From positions 35,964 through 99,963 of the forward strand of contig CAZUGA010000013.1 of NCBI GenBank assembly GCA_964619885.1: a stretch of DNA of 64,000 nucleotides, given 5' to 3'. The translations under genes were made by a program, and so were the position numbers. The notes beneath the pieces were generated by a model. It was given only the letters and a program-made list of their open reading frames with translations, had not been told where the DNA came from and made no database searches. Positions 16,730 to 25,867 of the stretch are shown piece by piece. This DNA comes from CAZUGA01 sp964619885. Its GTDB lineage: Bacteria; Pseudomonadota; Gammaproteobacteria; Methylococcales; UBA1147. How positions within the stretch are numbered: position 1 is the stretch's first letter; each line of letters begins with the position of its first letter.

Positions 16730-19108
16730 CTATTCCCTAAGTTGTGCACCAAAGTCATCGGTTAATTTCTTCAAACCACCTGAAACTATAGCATCAATTT
16801 CAGTATCTTTAAGTGTGCGTGAAGAATCCTGTAAAATCAAGCCTAAAGCAACACTTTTTCTTCCGGATTCTACGCCAGCGCCCTGATAAACGTCAAAGAT
16901 ATTGACCGCTTTTATCATAGACCGGTTAGATGCCGTAATTGCTTCCGCCAATTTATTAGCCGCTATTTCAGCGTCTACGATCACCGCCAAATCGCGCCGA
17001 ACCGATGGAAAGCGTGATAGCGGTTCAAAAGAGGGTATCGATTTTGTGAGTATTTTATGCAAGTCCAACTCGAATAAAAAAACGCTACTGTCAAAATCCA
17101 GTGTTTTTTCCAAAGTTGGATGAAGCATGCCCAACCAACCTACATGCTCACCGTCCATTGCATTAATTTGCGCACTTTGTCCCGGATGAAGCGCTGGATG
17201 TTGGCCAGGGATAAATTCAAAACACTGGCCAGCTAAATCCAAAATTGCTTGAACATCGGCTTTAACATCGTAAAAATCGACCGCGCGCGCAACCTTCCCC
17301 CATTGTTCTGCAACGACGGATCCATATATCAATCCGGCAAGCGATTTGGTTTGTAGGATGTCTTTATGGTTCTTTAAAAACCTGAGCCCCGATTCGAATA
17401 AACGAATACGATTTTGTTGACGATTTAAATTATGTTGTGCAGCAAGAATAAGGCCCGCCCAAAGCCCGGTTCGCATCACTGCAAGCTCTGATGATATCGG
17501 ATTTTGCAGTGGAATAGCACTTTGGTCAGGATAGACTAGCCGTTGAAGTTCTGGATCTACAAAGCTGTAGGTAATCGCTTCGTGATAATCTTTGGCAACC
17601 AACAGATCTTTGATGCTATCCAAATCTAATATCGCCTCGGAATCCGGCAATAGTTCGGTATGCATCTGCAACGCACTTTGAGGAAGATTATCGTAACCTA
17701 CGACGCGGCCAATTTCTTCGATAAGATCTGCCTCAATCGCTATGTCGAAACGGTAACTGGGTGCTTTGACTACCCATCCGTTGGATTTTCGCTCAACAGT
17801 CATGCCCAAGCGCTGCAAAATATCCTCGATTTCCGCATCGTCGCTGGAAATCCCGAGTAATTTTCGAATTCTGTCTGATCTAAGTAATATTGGTTCGGCG
17901 CTCGGCAAATGTTCTGGTGCGGACTGTTCGGTCACCGGACCCACTTCCCCACCCGCAATATCTACAATTAACCGGGTCGCTCGTTCAATCGCTCGCTGTT
18001 GTAATTGTGGATCCACACCTCGTTCAAAGCGGTGCGATGAATCGGTATGTAATCCGTATGCACGAGCCTTTCCCATGATCGTTGTCGGACTGAAAAAGGC
18101 GCATTCCAGGAACACATCGACCGTGTTGTCACCCACGGCTGACGCTTGCCCTCCCATAATACCAGCCAAAGCCAACGGCGATTGTTGATCAGCTATGACC
18201 AAGGTATCACTGTTTAACTCAATGCTTTCGTCATTCAGCAAATCAAGCCGCTCGCCGGTTTCAGCATACCGGACCACGATCCCGCCGTGAATTTTAGCTG
18301 CATCAAAAGCGTGAAGAGGTTGTCCCAATTCTAATAACACATAGTTGGTTACATCAACCAAGGGTCCCAAACTACGATGCCCGGACCGGCGCAGTCTCTC
18401 CTGCATCCACAATGGCGTTTCGGCATCTACTTTAACATTTCGGATTAAACGGCCCAGGTAGCGAGGGCAAGCCTCAGATGCATCCACGCGCACCGAAATC
18501 TGATCCTCATGCGTCAATGCGACAGGATTCAGTGACTGTTCCGCCAGATCCAGCTTATTCAATACTGCTACTTCGCGTGCAACACCCTCTATACTCAAGC
18601 AATCAGCTCGATTCGGTGTCAGGTCTACTTCGATTATCGAATCATCGAGCTGTAGAAATTCACGGACATCGATCCCAATATCTGCGTTTGCCGGCAACGC
18701 CATCAAACCGTCGGCCGAATCAGCCATGCCCAGTTCTTTTTCCGAACATAGCATCCCATATGATTCTGTGCCGCGTAATTTGGACCGTTTAATTTTAAAA
18801 TTATCGGGAAGTATTGCGCCAACCAGAGCGGTAGGCACGCGCATCCCTTCGTGCACATTGGACGCACCACAGACTATTTGCAGTAACTCATTATCGCCGC
18901 TGGTATTGACGCGGCAAATTTGCAGTTTATCCGCGTCAGGGTGAGCTTCTACACTAACAACCTCACCGACGACTACGCCACGAAAATCAGCGGCCGCGGG
19001 CTCCACGCTGTCTACTTCCAATCCAGCCATAGTCAGTTGGTGAACCAAGGTAGCGGTATCTATCTTGGGGTTTACGTATTCGCGTAGCCAAGCTTCGCTA
19101 AAGCGCAT
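16730..19108 (-). CDS. pheT: phenylalanine--tRNA ligase beta subunit
   Basis: A 792-residue subunit of the alpha2beta2 PheRS. The N-terminal tRNA-binding OB domain is visible around residues 40-150 (VEAHPDADKLQICRVNT, then VCGASNVHEGMRVPTALVGA). B3/B4 editing and B5 domains occupy the middle, and the C-terminal FDX-ACB anticodon-binding domain includes RFPSVRRDLAVIVD (about 705-718). Length is normal. It lies 59 bases after pheS on the same strand. Confidence 0.97.
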   Translation of the reverse strand: MRFSEAWLREYVNPKIDTATLVHQLTMAGLEVDSVEPAAADFRGVVVGEVVSVEAHPDADKLQICRVNTSGDNELLQIVCGASNVHEGMRVPTALVGAILPDNFKIKRSKLRGTESYGMLCSEKELGMADSADGLMALPANADIGIDVREFLQLDDSIIEVDLTPNRADCLSIEGVAREVAVLNKLDLAEQSLNPVALTHEDQISVRVDASEACPRYLGRLIRNVKVDAETPLWMQERLRRSGHRSLGPLVDVTNYVLLELGQPLHAFDAAKIHGGIVVRYAETGERLDLLNDESIELNSDTLVIADQQSPLALAGIMGGQASAVGDNTVDVFLECAFFSPTTIMGKARAYGLHTDSSHRFERGVDPQLQQRAIERATRLIVDIAGGEVGPVTEQSAPEHLPSAEPILLRSDRIRKLLGISSDDAEIEDILQRLGMTVERKSNGWVVKAPSYRFDIAIEADLIEEIGRVVGYDNLPQSALQMHTELLPDSEAILDLDSIKDLLVAKDYHEAITYSFVDPELQRLVYPDQSAIPLQNPISSELAVMRTGLWAGLILAAQHNLNRQQNRIRLFESGLRFLKNHKDILQTKSLAGLIYGSVVAEQWGKVARAVDFYDVKADVQAILDLAGQCFEFIPGQHPALHPGQSAQINAMDGEHVGWLGMLHPTLEKTLDFDSSVFLFELDLHKILTKSIPSFEPLSRFPSVRRDLAVIVDAEIAANKLAEAITASNRSMIKAVNIFDVYQGAGVESGRKSVALGLILQDSSRTLKDTEIDAIVSGGLKKLTDDFGAQLRE

Positions 19109-19167
19109 GTGTTTACCTTATTAGAATTGTGTATCGAGTTACCGCAGCAGACATCTGCGGCGTATCA

Positions 19168-20187
19168 TTATTTAAACTGTTGTAAAAAGCGTAAATCGTT
19201 TTCAAAAAACAATCGAAGGTCATTGATGCCATAGCGCAACATCGCCAATCGCTCTACCCCCATGCCGAACGCAAATCCGGTATAGTGCTCATAATCAATG
19301 TCCACGGCTTTAAACACTTCTGGATGGATCATTCCGCAACCGAGGACTTCAAGCCACCCGCTGTTTCCACATACCCGACAACCCCCACCGTCACACATGA
19401 CACACTCAATATCGACTTCGGCAGACGGTTCGGTAAAAGGAAAGTACGAGGGACGAAACCGGACTTGAATTTTCTTTTCGAAAAATGCCGTGAGAAATTG
19501 GAATAAAACCCCTTTCAAATCGGCGAAACTAACGTCTTGATCCACCAGAAACCCCTCAACCTGGTGGAACATGGGTGTATGGGTTAAATCCGAATCACAT
19601 CGATAAACCCGACCCGGTGCAATTATCTTAAACGGCGGGGCCTCGTTCTCCATGACACGGATCTGCACCGGAGACGTATGTGTACGTAACAAAGTATGCT
19701 GGTCAAAATAGAAGGTATCGTGCATCGCCCGTGCTGGATGATACTCCGGGATATGCAAGGCTTCGAAATTGTGATAATCATCTTCAATTTCCGGGCCCTC
19801 TTCAACCTGAAAACCCACGCTGCCAAATATCTTCTGGATTCGACGTAGCGTCAATGTCACCGGGTGTAACCCCCCATTAGCGCAACCTCTTCCCGGAAGT
19901 GTAACGTCAATCTTTTCCTTTTGTAACCTTTGCTCTAGAACAGCATTTTGCAATGCAACCTTTCTGGCATTCAGGTTTTCCTGAAATTGTGTTTTGGCGG
20001 CATTAATCGCTTGGCCCTGCAGCGGGCGTTGCTCTGCGGGAAGTTTTCCCAAAGCCTTCATTCGCTCGGTAAAAAGGCCTTTTTTACCGAGGAATCGAAC
20101 TCTAACTTGATCGAGTTCGCTAACGTTATTCGCTTCACCAAGCTGGCTGTTGGCGTGCGCAAGTAATTCTTCTAGGCTAGTACTCAC
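19168..20187 (-). CDS. pheS: phenylalanine--tRNA ligase alpha subunit
   Basis: A 339-residue catalytic subunit. An N-terminal coiled coil (about 1-85) is followed by the class II core. Motif 1 lies near GFQVEEGPEIEDDYHNFEAL, motif 2 in THTPMFHQVEGFLVDQD, and motif 3 in GFAFGMGVERLAMLRYGI close to the C-terminus. It charges tRNA-Phe together with PheT. The gene follows rplT by 74 bases that contain a perfect palindrome (20223-20247), which may tune expression between the ribosomal protein genes and the synthetase. Confidence 0.97.
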   Translation of the reverse strand: MSTSLEELLAHANSQLGEANNVSELDQVRVRFLGKKGLFTERMKALGKLPAEQRPLQGQAINAAKTQFQENLNARKVALQNAVLEQRLQKEKIDVTLPGRGCANGGLHPVTLTLRRIQKIFGSVGFQVEEGPEIEDDYHNFEALHIPEYHPARAMHDTFYFDQHTLLRTHTSPVQIRVMENEAPPFKIIAPGRVYRCDSDLTHTPMFHQVEGFLVDQDVSFADLKGVLFQFLTAFFEKKIQVRFRPSYFPFTEPSAEVDIECVMCDGGGCRVCGNSGWLEVLGCGMIHPEVFKAVDIDYEHYTGFAFGMGVERLAMLRYGINDLRLFFENDLRFLQQFK

Positions 20188-20222
20188 TGCCCTGCCCGTG
20201 TGGTAATGGAGGTGGAATGTGC

Positions 20223-20247
20223 GGGAAAGGATGCAGCATCCTTTCCC
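20223..20247 (-). promoter_or_regulatory. perfect palindrome between rplT and pheS
   Basis: GGGAAAGGATGC (20223-20234), one central base, then GCATCCTTTCCC (20236-20247): a 25-base perfect inverted repeat that forms an 11-bp hairpin with a 3-base loop. No U-tract follows on the minus strand, so it is not a standard terminator. Attenuation, RNA processing or 3'-end protection are possible. Confidence 0.55.
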
Positions 20248-20261
20248 AAGATCTAAATCGC

Positions 20262-20609
20262 CTAGGCTTGAGCCAATTTCGCCAACTCGGCGAATGCTTC
20301 TTTGTCGTTAACAGCCAAATCAGCCAGGACTTTTCGATCAATATCTATAGAGGCTTTACTCAAACCATTCATAAAACGGCTGTAGGACAAACCACATTCA
20401 CGCGCGGCGGCGTTGATACGAACAATCCACAATTGCCGAAACTGGCGTTTCCGCTGTCTGCGATCTCGGTAGGCATATTGGCCAGCCTTGATGACGGCTT
20501 GTTTGGCAACACGGTACACACGACTGCGAGCGCCGTAATAACCCTTTGCTTGTTTTAGAACTTTACGGTGACGGGCTTTGGCCGTAACACCTCGTTTTAC
20601 TCTTGGCAT
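20262..20609 (-). CDS. rplT: 50S ribosomal protein L20
   Basis: A 115-residue, very basic protein opening MPRVKRGVTAKARHRKVLKQ, with the typical helical arm and the C-terminal globular part RKVLADLAVNDKEAF. It binds 23S rRNA early in large-subunit assembly. In well-studied relatives L20 also represses the infC-rpmI-rplT mRNA. GAGG precedes the ATG. It follows rpmI by 30 bases. Confidence 0.97.
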   Translation of the reverse strand: MPRVKRGVTAKARHRKVLKQAKGYYGARSRVYRVAKQAVIKAGQYAYRDRRQRKRQFRQLWIVRINAAARECGLSYSRFMNGLSKASIDIDRKVLADLAVNDKEAFAELAKLAQA

Positions 20610-20639
20610 AAAATACTACCTCAATTAAAAATAACAGGA

Positions 20640-20834
20640 TTAGGCGTATGGCAACAGACGTGTGGCGCTTCTTACGTCCGCAGCATGCAATGTGTTAGGC
20701 CTTCTCAACTGCCTTTTGCGTTTGGTGCTTTTCTTGGTAAGAATGTGGCGACGATGAGACTGTGCGCATTTAAAACCGCTGGCAGTGCGGTTAAATCTTT
20801 TTGCCGCCCCACGGTTTGATTTAATTTTTGGCAT
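20640..20834 (-). CDS. rpmI: 50S ribosomal protein L35
   Basis: A 64-residue basic protein opening MPKIKSNRGAAKRFNRTASG, the L35 signature, with the HRRHILTKKSTKRKRQLR segment. It is part of the large ribosomal subunit. It lies between infC (66 bases upstream) and rplT, in the universal order, and is expected to share their autoregulated transcript. Confidence 0.96.
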   Translation of the reverse strand: MPKIKSNRGAAKRFNRTASGFKCAQSHRRHILTKKSTKRKRQLRRPNTLHAADVRSATRLLPYA

Positions 20835-20900
20835 TTTCTAAAACTCCAGTATTTATAATTCGCTAAGCAACCGCAGAACGACGCCCTACGGTGAATAAAT

Positions 20901-21422
20901 TCATTTCTTTTTCTTTGGGGCCAGCACCATCACCATTTGTCGGCCCTCCATTTTGGGATATTGTTCGACCGTTGCCAGCTCTTCCAAATCCTTTTCAACT
21001 CGTTTCAGCAAATCCATCCCCAGTTCTCTGTGGGCCATTTCCCGACCGCGAAATCTAACCGTGATCTTGGTTTTATCGCCGTCTTCAAGAAATCTAATCA
21101 AATTCCGCAATTTCACCTGATAATCGCTTATCCCGGTGCCTGGCCTGAATTTGATCTCCTTGACCTGAATTTGTTTTTGCTTCTTTTTCGCAAGCTGTTG
21201 CTTTTTATTTTGTTCAAATCGATATTTACCGTAGTTCATAATACGGCATACCGGAGGTTCGGCATTTGGCGATATTTCCACTAAATCCAAACCGGCATCA
21301 TAGGCCATTTGTTTAGCCTCGGTCGTACCGACCACACCAGCCTGTTCACCGTCTTGTCCGATTAATCGAACCGTAGACGCCGTTATCTCATCGTTCAAAC
21401 GGGTTTCTTTATTAGCAGCGAT
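20901..21422 (-). CDS. infC: translation initiation factor IF-3, probable AUC start
   Basis: IF-3 binds the 30S subunit and checks the start codon. Signature segments are VEISPNAEPPVCRIMNYGK, the lysine-rich linker, RFRGREMAHRELG and the C-terminal MEGRQMVMVLAPKKKK. A TTG at 21398 would start the protein at LNDEIT, cutting off the conserved residues before it. Eight codons upstream in frame an ATC at 21422-21420 has GAGGAG eight bases before it and gives IAANKETRLNDEIT, matching family length (173 residues). IF-3 genes commonly use AUU/AUC/AUA so that IF-3 limits its own synthesis. There is no ATG in this frame nearby. The ribosome binding site lies in the 18 bases after thrS. Confidence 0.93.
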   Translation of the reverse strand: MAANKETRLNDEITASTVRLIGQDGEQAGVVGTTEAKQMAYDAGLDLVEISPNAEPPVCRIMNYGKYRFEQNKKQQLAKKKQKQIQVKEIKFRPGTGISDYQVKLRNLIRFLEDGDKTKITVRFRGREMAHRELGMDLLKRVEKDLEELATVEQYPKMEGRQMVMVLAPKKKK

Positions 21423-21440
21423 CCTTATCTCTCCTCGTAA

Positions 21441-23348
21441 TTAGTGCTGATCATCTCGATCTTGCCCCATCAAATTCATGCATTCATCTATAGATTTAGA
21501 ACCTAGGTCTTCACCCTTCTGGGTTCTAATGGAAACAGTATGGCTCTCCATCTCCTTATCGCCAACAATCAGAAGATAAGGTATGCGTTGCATAGAATGC
21601 TCGCGGATTTTAAAGCCGATCTTCTCATTTCTCAAGTCTATATTTACACGAAAGCCTTGTTTTTTAAGGATTCGGCAAATTTCTTCCCCGTATTCTGCGT
21701 GTCGATCCGCAATATTCAGCACAACGACCTGAATCGGCGACAACCAAAATGGAAATGTCCCGGCATGGTGCTCGATCAGTATTCCGATAAATCGTTCCAA
21801 TGAACCCAATATAGCTCGGTGCAACATAACCGGAACCTGCCGTGAACTATCTTCGGCGACATAATGCGCAGCCAATCTTTCCGGCATCGAGAAATCGACC
21901 TGGATGGTTCCGCATTGCCAAATACGTCCCAAACAATCCTTTAGTGAAAATTCTATTTTGGGACCATAAAAAGCACCTTCCCCAGGCTGCAAAGCCCAGT
22001 CCAATCCTTTCGTATCCAAAGCCAACTCCAAGGCTTGCTCCGCTTTATCCCAGACAGAATCATCTCCAACGCGATTCTCAGGTCGTGTCGAAAGTTTTAT
22101 CAGTATTTGATCGAAGCCAAACGCTTTATAAACTTCAAACAATAAATCGATAAATGCAGATACCTCATTTTGAATCTGGTCCTCGGTACAGAAAATATGC
22201 GCGTCATCTTGCACAAAATTCCTAACCCGCATTAAACCGTGCAGGGTTCCCGATGGCTCGTTACGGTGACAAGAACCAAACTCAGCCATTCTAATTGGTA
22301 AATCGCGGTAACTTTTTATCCCTTGATTGTATATTTGTACGTGACAAGGGCAATTCATCGGTTTGATCGCATAATCGCGGTGTTCCGAATGGGTGGTAAA
22401 TATCATGTCACCGAATTTGTCCCAGTGACCTGACTTTTCCCACAGCGACCGATCGACCATTTGCGGCGTTTTAACCTCCAAATAGTCTTTTTCACGCAAT
22501 TTCTGCCGTATATATTGTTCGATTAATTGATACAGCGTCCAACCTTTGTCGTGCCAGAACACCATACCCGGCGCTTCTTCCTGGGTATGAAAAAGATCCA
22601 GCGTTTTGGCAATCTTTCGGTGATCGCGCTTTTCTGCTTCTTCCAGCCTATGAATATACTGCTTTAACGCCTTTTTATCAGGCCAAGCCGTACCGTATAT
22701 CCGTTGTAACATTTCGTTTCTGGAGTCACCGCGCCAATAGGCTCCAGCTATTTTCATCAATTTGAACGCTTTTAAGCGCCCAGTGTCCGGCACATGCGGT
22801 CCACGACAAAGATCGGTGAAACCACCCTGACGGTACAACGAGATGATCTCATTTTCAGGAATACTCTCGATGATTTCGGCTTTGTAAGCCTCGCCAATCC
22901 CTTTAAAATATTCGACCGCATCATTGCGTGGCATTTCCGACCGTTCGACATCGATCGCTTCATCAACCAAGCGCTGCATCATTTTTTCGATGGCTTCCAG
23001 ATCATCCGGCGTAAATGGTCTTTCAAACGCAAAATCGTAATAAAAACCGTCTTCAATAACGGGCCCAATCGTAACCTGAGCGCTTGGGAATAACCGCTTG
23101 ACAGCTTGGGCCAGTAAATGCGCAGTAGAATGCCTGATGACTTCGACACCATCTTCGTCGCGGCCGGTAACCAGCTGTACATCGCTATCACTTTCGATCG
23201 GATAAGAACAATCCACCAACTCACCGTTTACGCGCCCCGCTACCGCGGCTCCGGCCAAACCTGGGCCGATCGACTTGGCCACATCCATGACAGAAACGAC
23301 GCCGTCAAAATCTCGCTTGGATCCGTCAGGTAATGAAATGGTCGGCAT
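21441..23348 (-). CDS. thrS: threonine--tRNA ligase
   Basis: A 635-residue synthetase. Start taken at ATG 23348, giving the standard opening MPTISLPDGSKRDFDG. The frame extends 20 codons further, but that part runs into the tRNA-Val terminator hairpin. Domains are TGS (1-61), the second N-domain for editing (HSTAHLLAQAVK and later histidines), the class II core with zinc ligands (MNCPCHVQIY and two histidines), and the C-terminal anticodon-binding domain (VVVLNIADRHAEYGEEI). It leads the thrS-infC-rpmI-rplT-pheST-ihfA run. Confidence 0.97.
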   Translation of the reverse strand: MPTISLPDGSKRDFDGVVSVMDVAKSIGPGLAGAAVAGRVNGELVDCSYPIESDSDVQLVTGRDEDGVEVIRHSTAHLLAQAVKRLFPSAQVTIGPVIEDGFYYDFAFERPFTPDDLEAIEKMMQRLVDEAIDVERSEMPRNDAVEYFKGIGEAYKAEIIESIPENEIISLYRQGGFTDLCRGPHVPDTGRLKAFKLMKIAGAYWRGDSRNEMLQRIYGTAWPDKKALKQYIHRLEEAEKRDHRKIAKTLDLFHTQEEAPGMVFWHDKGWTLYQLIEQYIRQKLREKDYLEVKTPQMVDRSLWEKSGHWDKFGDMIFTTHSEHRDYAIKPMNCPCHVQIYNQGIKSYRDLPIRMAEFGSCHRNEPSGTLHGLMRVRNFVQDDAHIFCTEDQIQNEVSAFIDLLFEVYKAFGFDQILIKLSTRPENRVGDDSVWDKAEQALELALDTKGLDWALQPGEGAFYGPKIEFSLKDCLGRIWQCGTIQVDFSMPERLAAHYVAEDSSRQVPVMLHRAILGSLERFIGILIEHHAGTFPFWLSPIQVVVLNIADRHAEYGEEICRILKKQGFRVNIDLRNEKIGFKIREHSMQRIPYLLIVGDKEMESHTVSIRTQKGEDLGSKSIDECMNLMGQDRDDQH

Positions 23349-23401
23349 TTTTGCTAGGTTCGGACTTAATTTGGCCCGGAATCTCGATCTCTCAAAAAGT
23401 A

Positions 23402-23424
23402 AAAGCATCGCAATGCGATGCTTT
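23402..23424 (-). terminator. Rho-independent terminator after tRNA-Val
   Basis: A perfect 10-bp stem AAAGCATCGC/GCGATGCTTT with a 3-base loop is followed on the minus strand by TACTTTTTG. It starts 6 bases after the tRNA 3' end and 54 bases before thrS, so it either ends the tRNA transcript or attenuates read-through into thrS. Confidence 0.8.
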
Positions 23425-23430
23425 AGATGT

Positions 23431-23507
23431 TGGTAGGCGCGATTGGAGTTGAACCAACGACCCCCACCATGTCAAGGTGGTGCTCTAACCAGCTGAGCTA
23501 CGCGCCT
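23431..23507 (-). tRNA. tRNA-Val (anticodon GAC)
   Basis: Minus-strand cloverleaf. The acceptor AGGCGCG (23507-23501) pairs with CGCGCCT. The D stem is GCTC/GAGC. The anticodon stem CCACC/GGTGG has loop TTGACAT, giving GAC. The T loop is TTCAACT. CCA is encoded at 23433-23431. Length 77 bases. Confidence 0.95.
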
Positions 23508-23532
23508 ATAAGGCTTCCTACAAAGTTTTTCA

Positions 23533-23538
23533 ATTATA
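23533..23538 (-). promoter_or_regulatory. -10 box, likely tRNA-Val promoter
   Basis: A consensus TATAAT reads on the minus strand 26 bases before the tRNA 5' end. The region 16-17 bases further upstream (TTTTAG) is a poor -35, so the call rests on the -10. Confidence 0.4.
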
Positions 23539-23670
23539 CTCCATTTTCTCCAATGCTAAAAGAGTCTTAAGAACAAAACCTGAAGACTTTAGGTCACAAT
23601 TTCCGTAACTTGCATCAATCTTTTGTTTTTTCTTTATTTGAAATGACAAACTTTGAGCACGCGGACAACG

Positions 23671-25680
23671 TCAACTCATCATTTCAACTTGTAGTCGTTG
23701 AATTTGATCACGCACTTGGGCCGCCTCCTCAAATTCCAATTCCCTTGCGTGCTGATACATTTGTTCCTCAAGCTTTTTGATGATTTTAGCCGCCTGTTTG
23801 GGCGAAGTAATGTCATAGTCGGCTTTTTGCTCCGCCACTCGTAGCTTCCTGCCGCGCTTGGAATCCCAACCCGCACCAGCGACCGTCATCTCCAATATAT
23901 CTTTCACGGATTTCTGAATCGACTTCGGTTCAATAGCGTGCTCTTTGTTATACGCGATTTGTTTCTCTCTACGCCGGTTGGTTTCATCGATCGCCTGCTG
24001 CATCGACCGGGTCACGGAATCGCCATATAGTATGGCTTTCCCATGTACGTTTCTGGCCGCTCTGCCTATAGTTTGTATCAATGAAACCGACGAGCGTAAA
24101 AAACCCTCTTTATCAGCGTCGAGTACCGCAACCAACGAAACTTCGGGGATATCCAAACCTTCTCTCAACAAATTGATCCCAACCAAGGCATCAAATTCAC
24201 CCAAACGCAAATCTCGGATAATTTCGACCCTTTCTACCGTATCGATATCAGAATGCAGATAACGTACTCGAATGTCATGATCCATCAAGTATTCGGTAAG
24301 ATCTTCTGACATACGCTTAGTTAATGTCGTTACCAGTATGCGCTCATTGCATTCGATCCTCAGCCGAATCTCCGACATTAAGTCGTCAATCTGGGTCGAT
24401 GCGGGCCGTACTTCCAACTCAGGATCAACCAAACCTGTGGGACGCACCACCTGTTCTATCACACTACCGGAATGCTCACGCTCGTAAGGCCCAGGCGTCG
24501 CGGATACATAAATCCGCTGTGGTGAACGGGCTTCGAATTCATCAAAACGTAATGGCCTGTTATCCAGCGCGGATGGTAATCGGAAACCATATTCAACCAG
24601 CGTTTCTTTGCGAGACCGGTCACCTTTATACATCGCCCCAAGCTGGGGCACCGTTACATGGCTCTCGTCGACGACCAACAAACCCCCATCCGGGAGATAA
24701 TCGAACATCGTCGGTGGTGCATCGCCAACGTCACGACCGGACAAATATCGTGAGTAATTCTCGATCCCCGAGCAATAACCCACTTCCAGGATCATCTCCA
24801 TATCGAATAATGTGCGTTGTTCCAAGCGTTGCGCTTCGACCAATTTATTCAAAGACCGCAACTGTTCCAAACGTTCTTTCAACTCGATTTTGATCTGATC
24901 GACTGCTTCCAGTAGCTTTTCGCGCGGGGTGACATAGTGGGTTTTGGGATATACCGTATAACGCGCAATGCGGTTAATAATTTCTCCGGTCAACGGATCG
25001 AATAATGACATTCGTTCTATTTCGTCATCAAATAGTTCAACGCGCAACGCTTCCTTCTCAGATTCAGCTGGAAATATGTCGATTATTTCTCCGCGCACTC
25101 TGTAGGTTGCTCTCCTCAACTCGATATCATTACGCGTATATTGCATTTCAGCCAAACGCCGCAGTAGTTTCCTCTGGTTAATGATGTCACCGCGAACAAG
25201 GTGCAATACCATGGCGAAATAGGATTCCGGCTCACCCAAACCATAAATGGATGAGACCGTCGCCACGACTATAGTGTCTTGTCTCTCCAGCAATGCCTTG
25301 GTCGCTGAAAGCCGCATCTGTTCAATATGCTCGTTTAGCGACGCATCTTTTTCGATATAGGTATCAGAAGCAGGCACATAGGCCTCGGGTTGATAATAAT
25401 CATAATAAGACACAAAATATTCGACTGAATTTTCCGGGAAGAAATCTTTCATTTCTCCGTAAAGCTGAGCCGCCAGCGTCTTGTTGGGCGCCAGTATCAT
25501 GGTCGGCCTCTGAACCTCAACAATAACGTTGGCGATAGTAAAAGTTTTTCCAGACCCGGTTACACCCAACAAAGTTTGGTGCAATTCCCCGCTATGCAGG
25601 CCATCGGAAATCTTGTCGATAGCCTGTGGTTGATCACCATTTGGCTTAAAAGCGCTATGCAATTTGAAATTTTTTTCCAT
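23671..25680 (-). CDS. uvrB: UvrABC system protein B
   Basis: A 669-residue DNA-damage helicase-like protein of nucleotide excision repair. It has Walker A GVTGSGKTFT (about 39-48), the damage-probing beta-hairpin YYDYYQPEAYVP (about 92-103), helicase motif DESH, motif V/VI around INLLREGLDIPEVSL and QTIGRAARN, and the C-terminal UVR domain RELEFEEAAQVRDQIQRL that contacts UvrC. Length is standard. It is a single gene with tRNA-Val downstream on the same strand. Confidence 0.98.
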   Translation of the reverse strand: MEKNFKLHSAFKPNGDQPQAIDKISDGLHSGELHQTLLGVTGSGKTFTIANVIVEVQRPTMILAPNKTLAAQLYGEMKDFFPENSVEYFVSYYDYYQPEAYVPASDTYIEKDASLNEHIEQMRLSATKALLERQDTIVVATVSSIYGLGEPESYFAMVLHLVRGDIINQRKLLRRLAEMQYTRNDIELRRATYRVRGEIIDIFPAESEKEALRVELFDDEIERMSLFDPLTGEIINRIARYTVYPKTHYVTPREKLLEAVDQIKIELKERLEQLRSLNKLVEAQRLEQRTLFDMEMILEVGYCSGIENYSRYLSGRDVGDAPPTMFDYLPDGGLLVVDESHVTVPQLGAMYKGDRSRKETLVEYGFRLPSALDNRPLRFDEFEARSPQRIYVSATPGPYEREHSGSVIEQVVRPTGLVDPELEVRPASTQIDDLMSEIRLRIECNERILVTTLTKRMSEDLTEYLMDHDIRVRYLHSDIDTVERVEIIRDLRLGEFDALVGINLLREGLDIPEVSLVAVLDADKEGFLRSSVSLIQTIGRAARNVHGKAILYGDSVTRSMQQAIDETNRRREKQIAYNKEHAIEPKSIQKSVKDILEMTVAGAGWDSKRGRKLRVAEQKADYDITSPKQAAKIIKKLEEQMYQHARELEFEEAAQVRDQIQRLQVEMMS

Positions 25681-25867
25681 CGGGAATTCAGCTATAGCGA
25701 TAAATCTAGTATTATTGATCGATTCAGTAATTCAAAGATCTAGAGGTAAAGTGGGTGGCTAGTGTTACAAACTGCTAACAAAGCCTTTTTTTCAATTCAA
25801 AAACTCGGTAGCCAACCGGCTATTTAGTCAGCAAACTTAAAAATCACACCAAATATAGTTACAAAAT

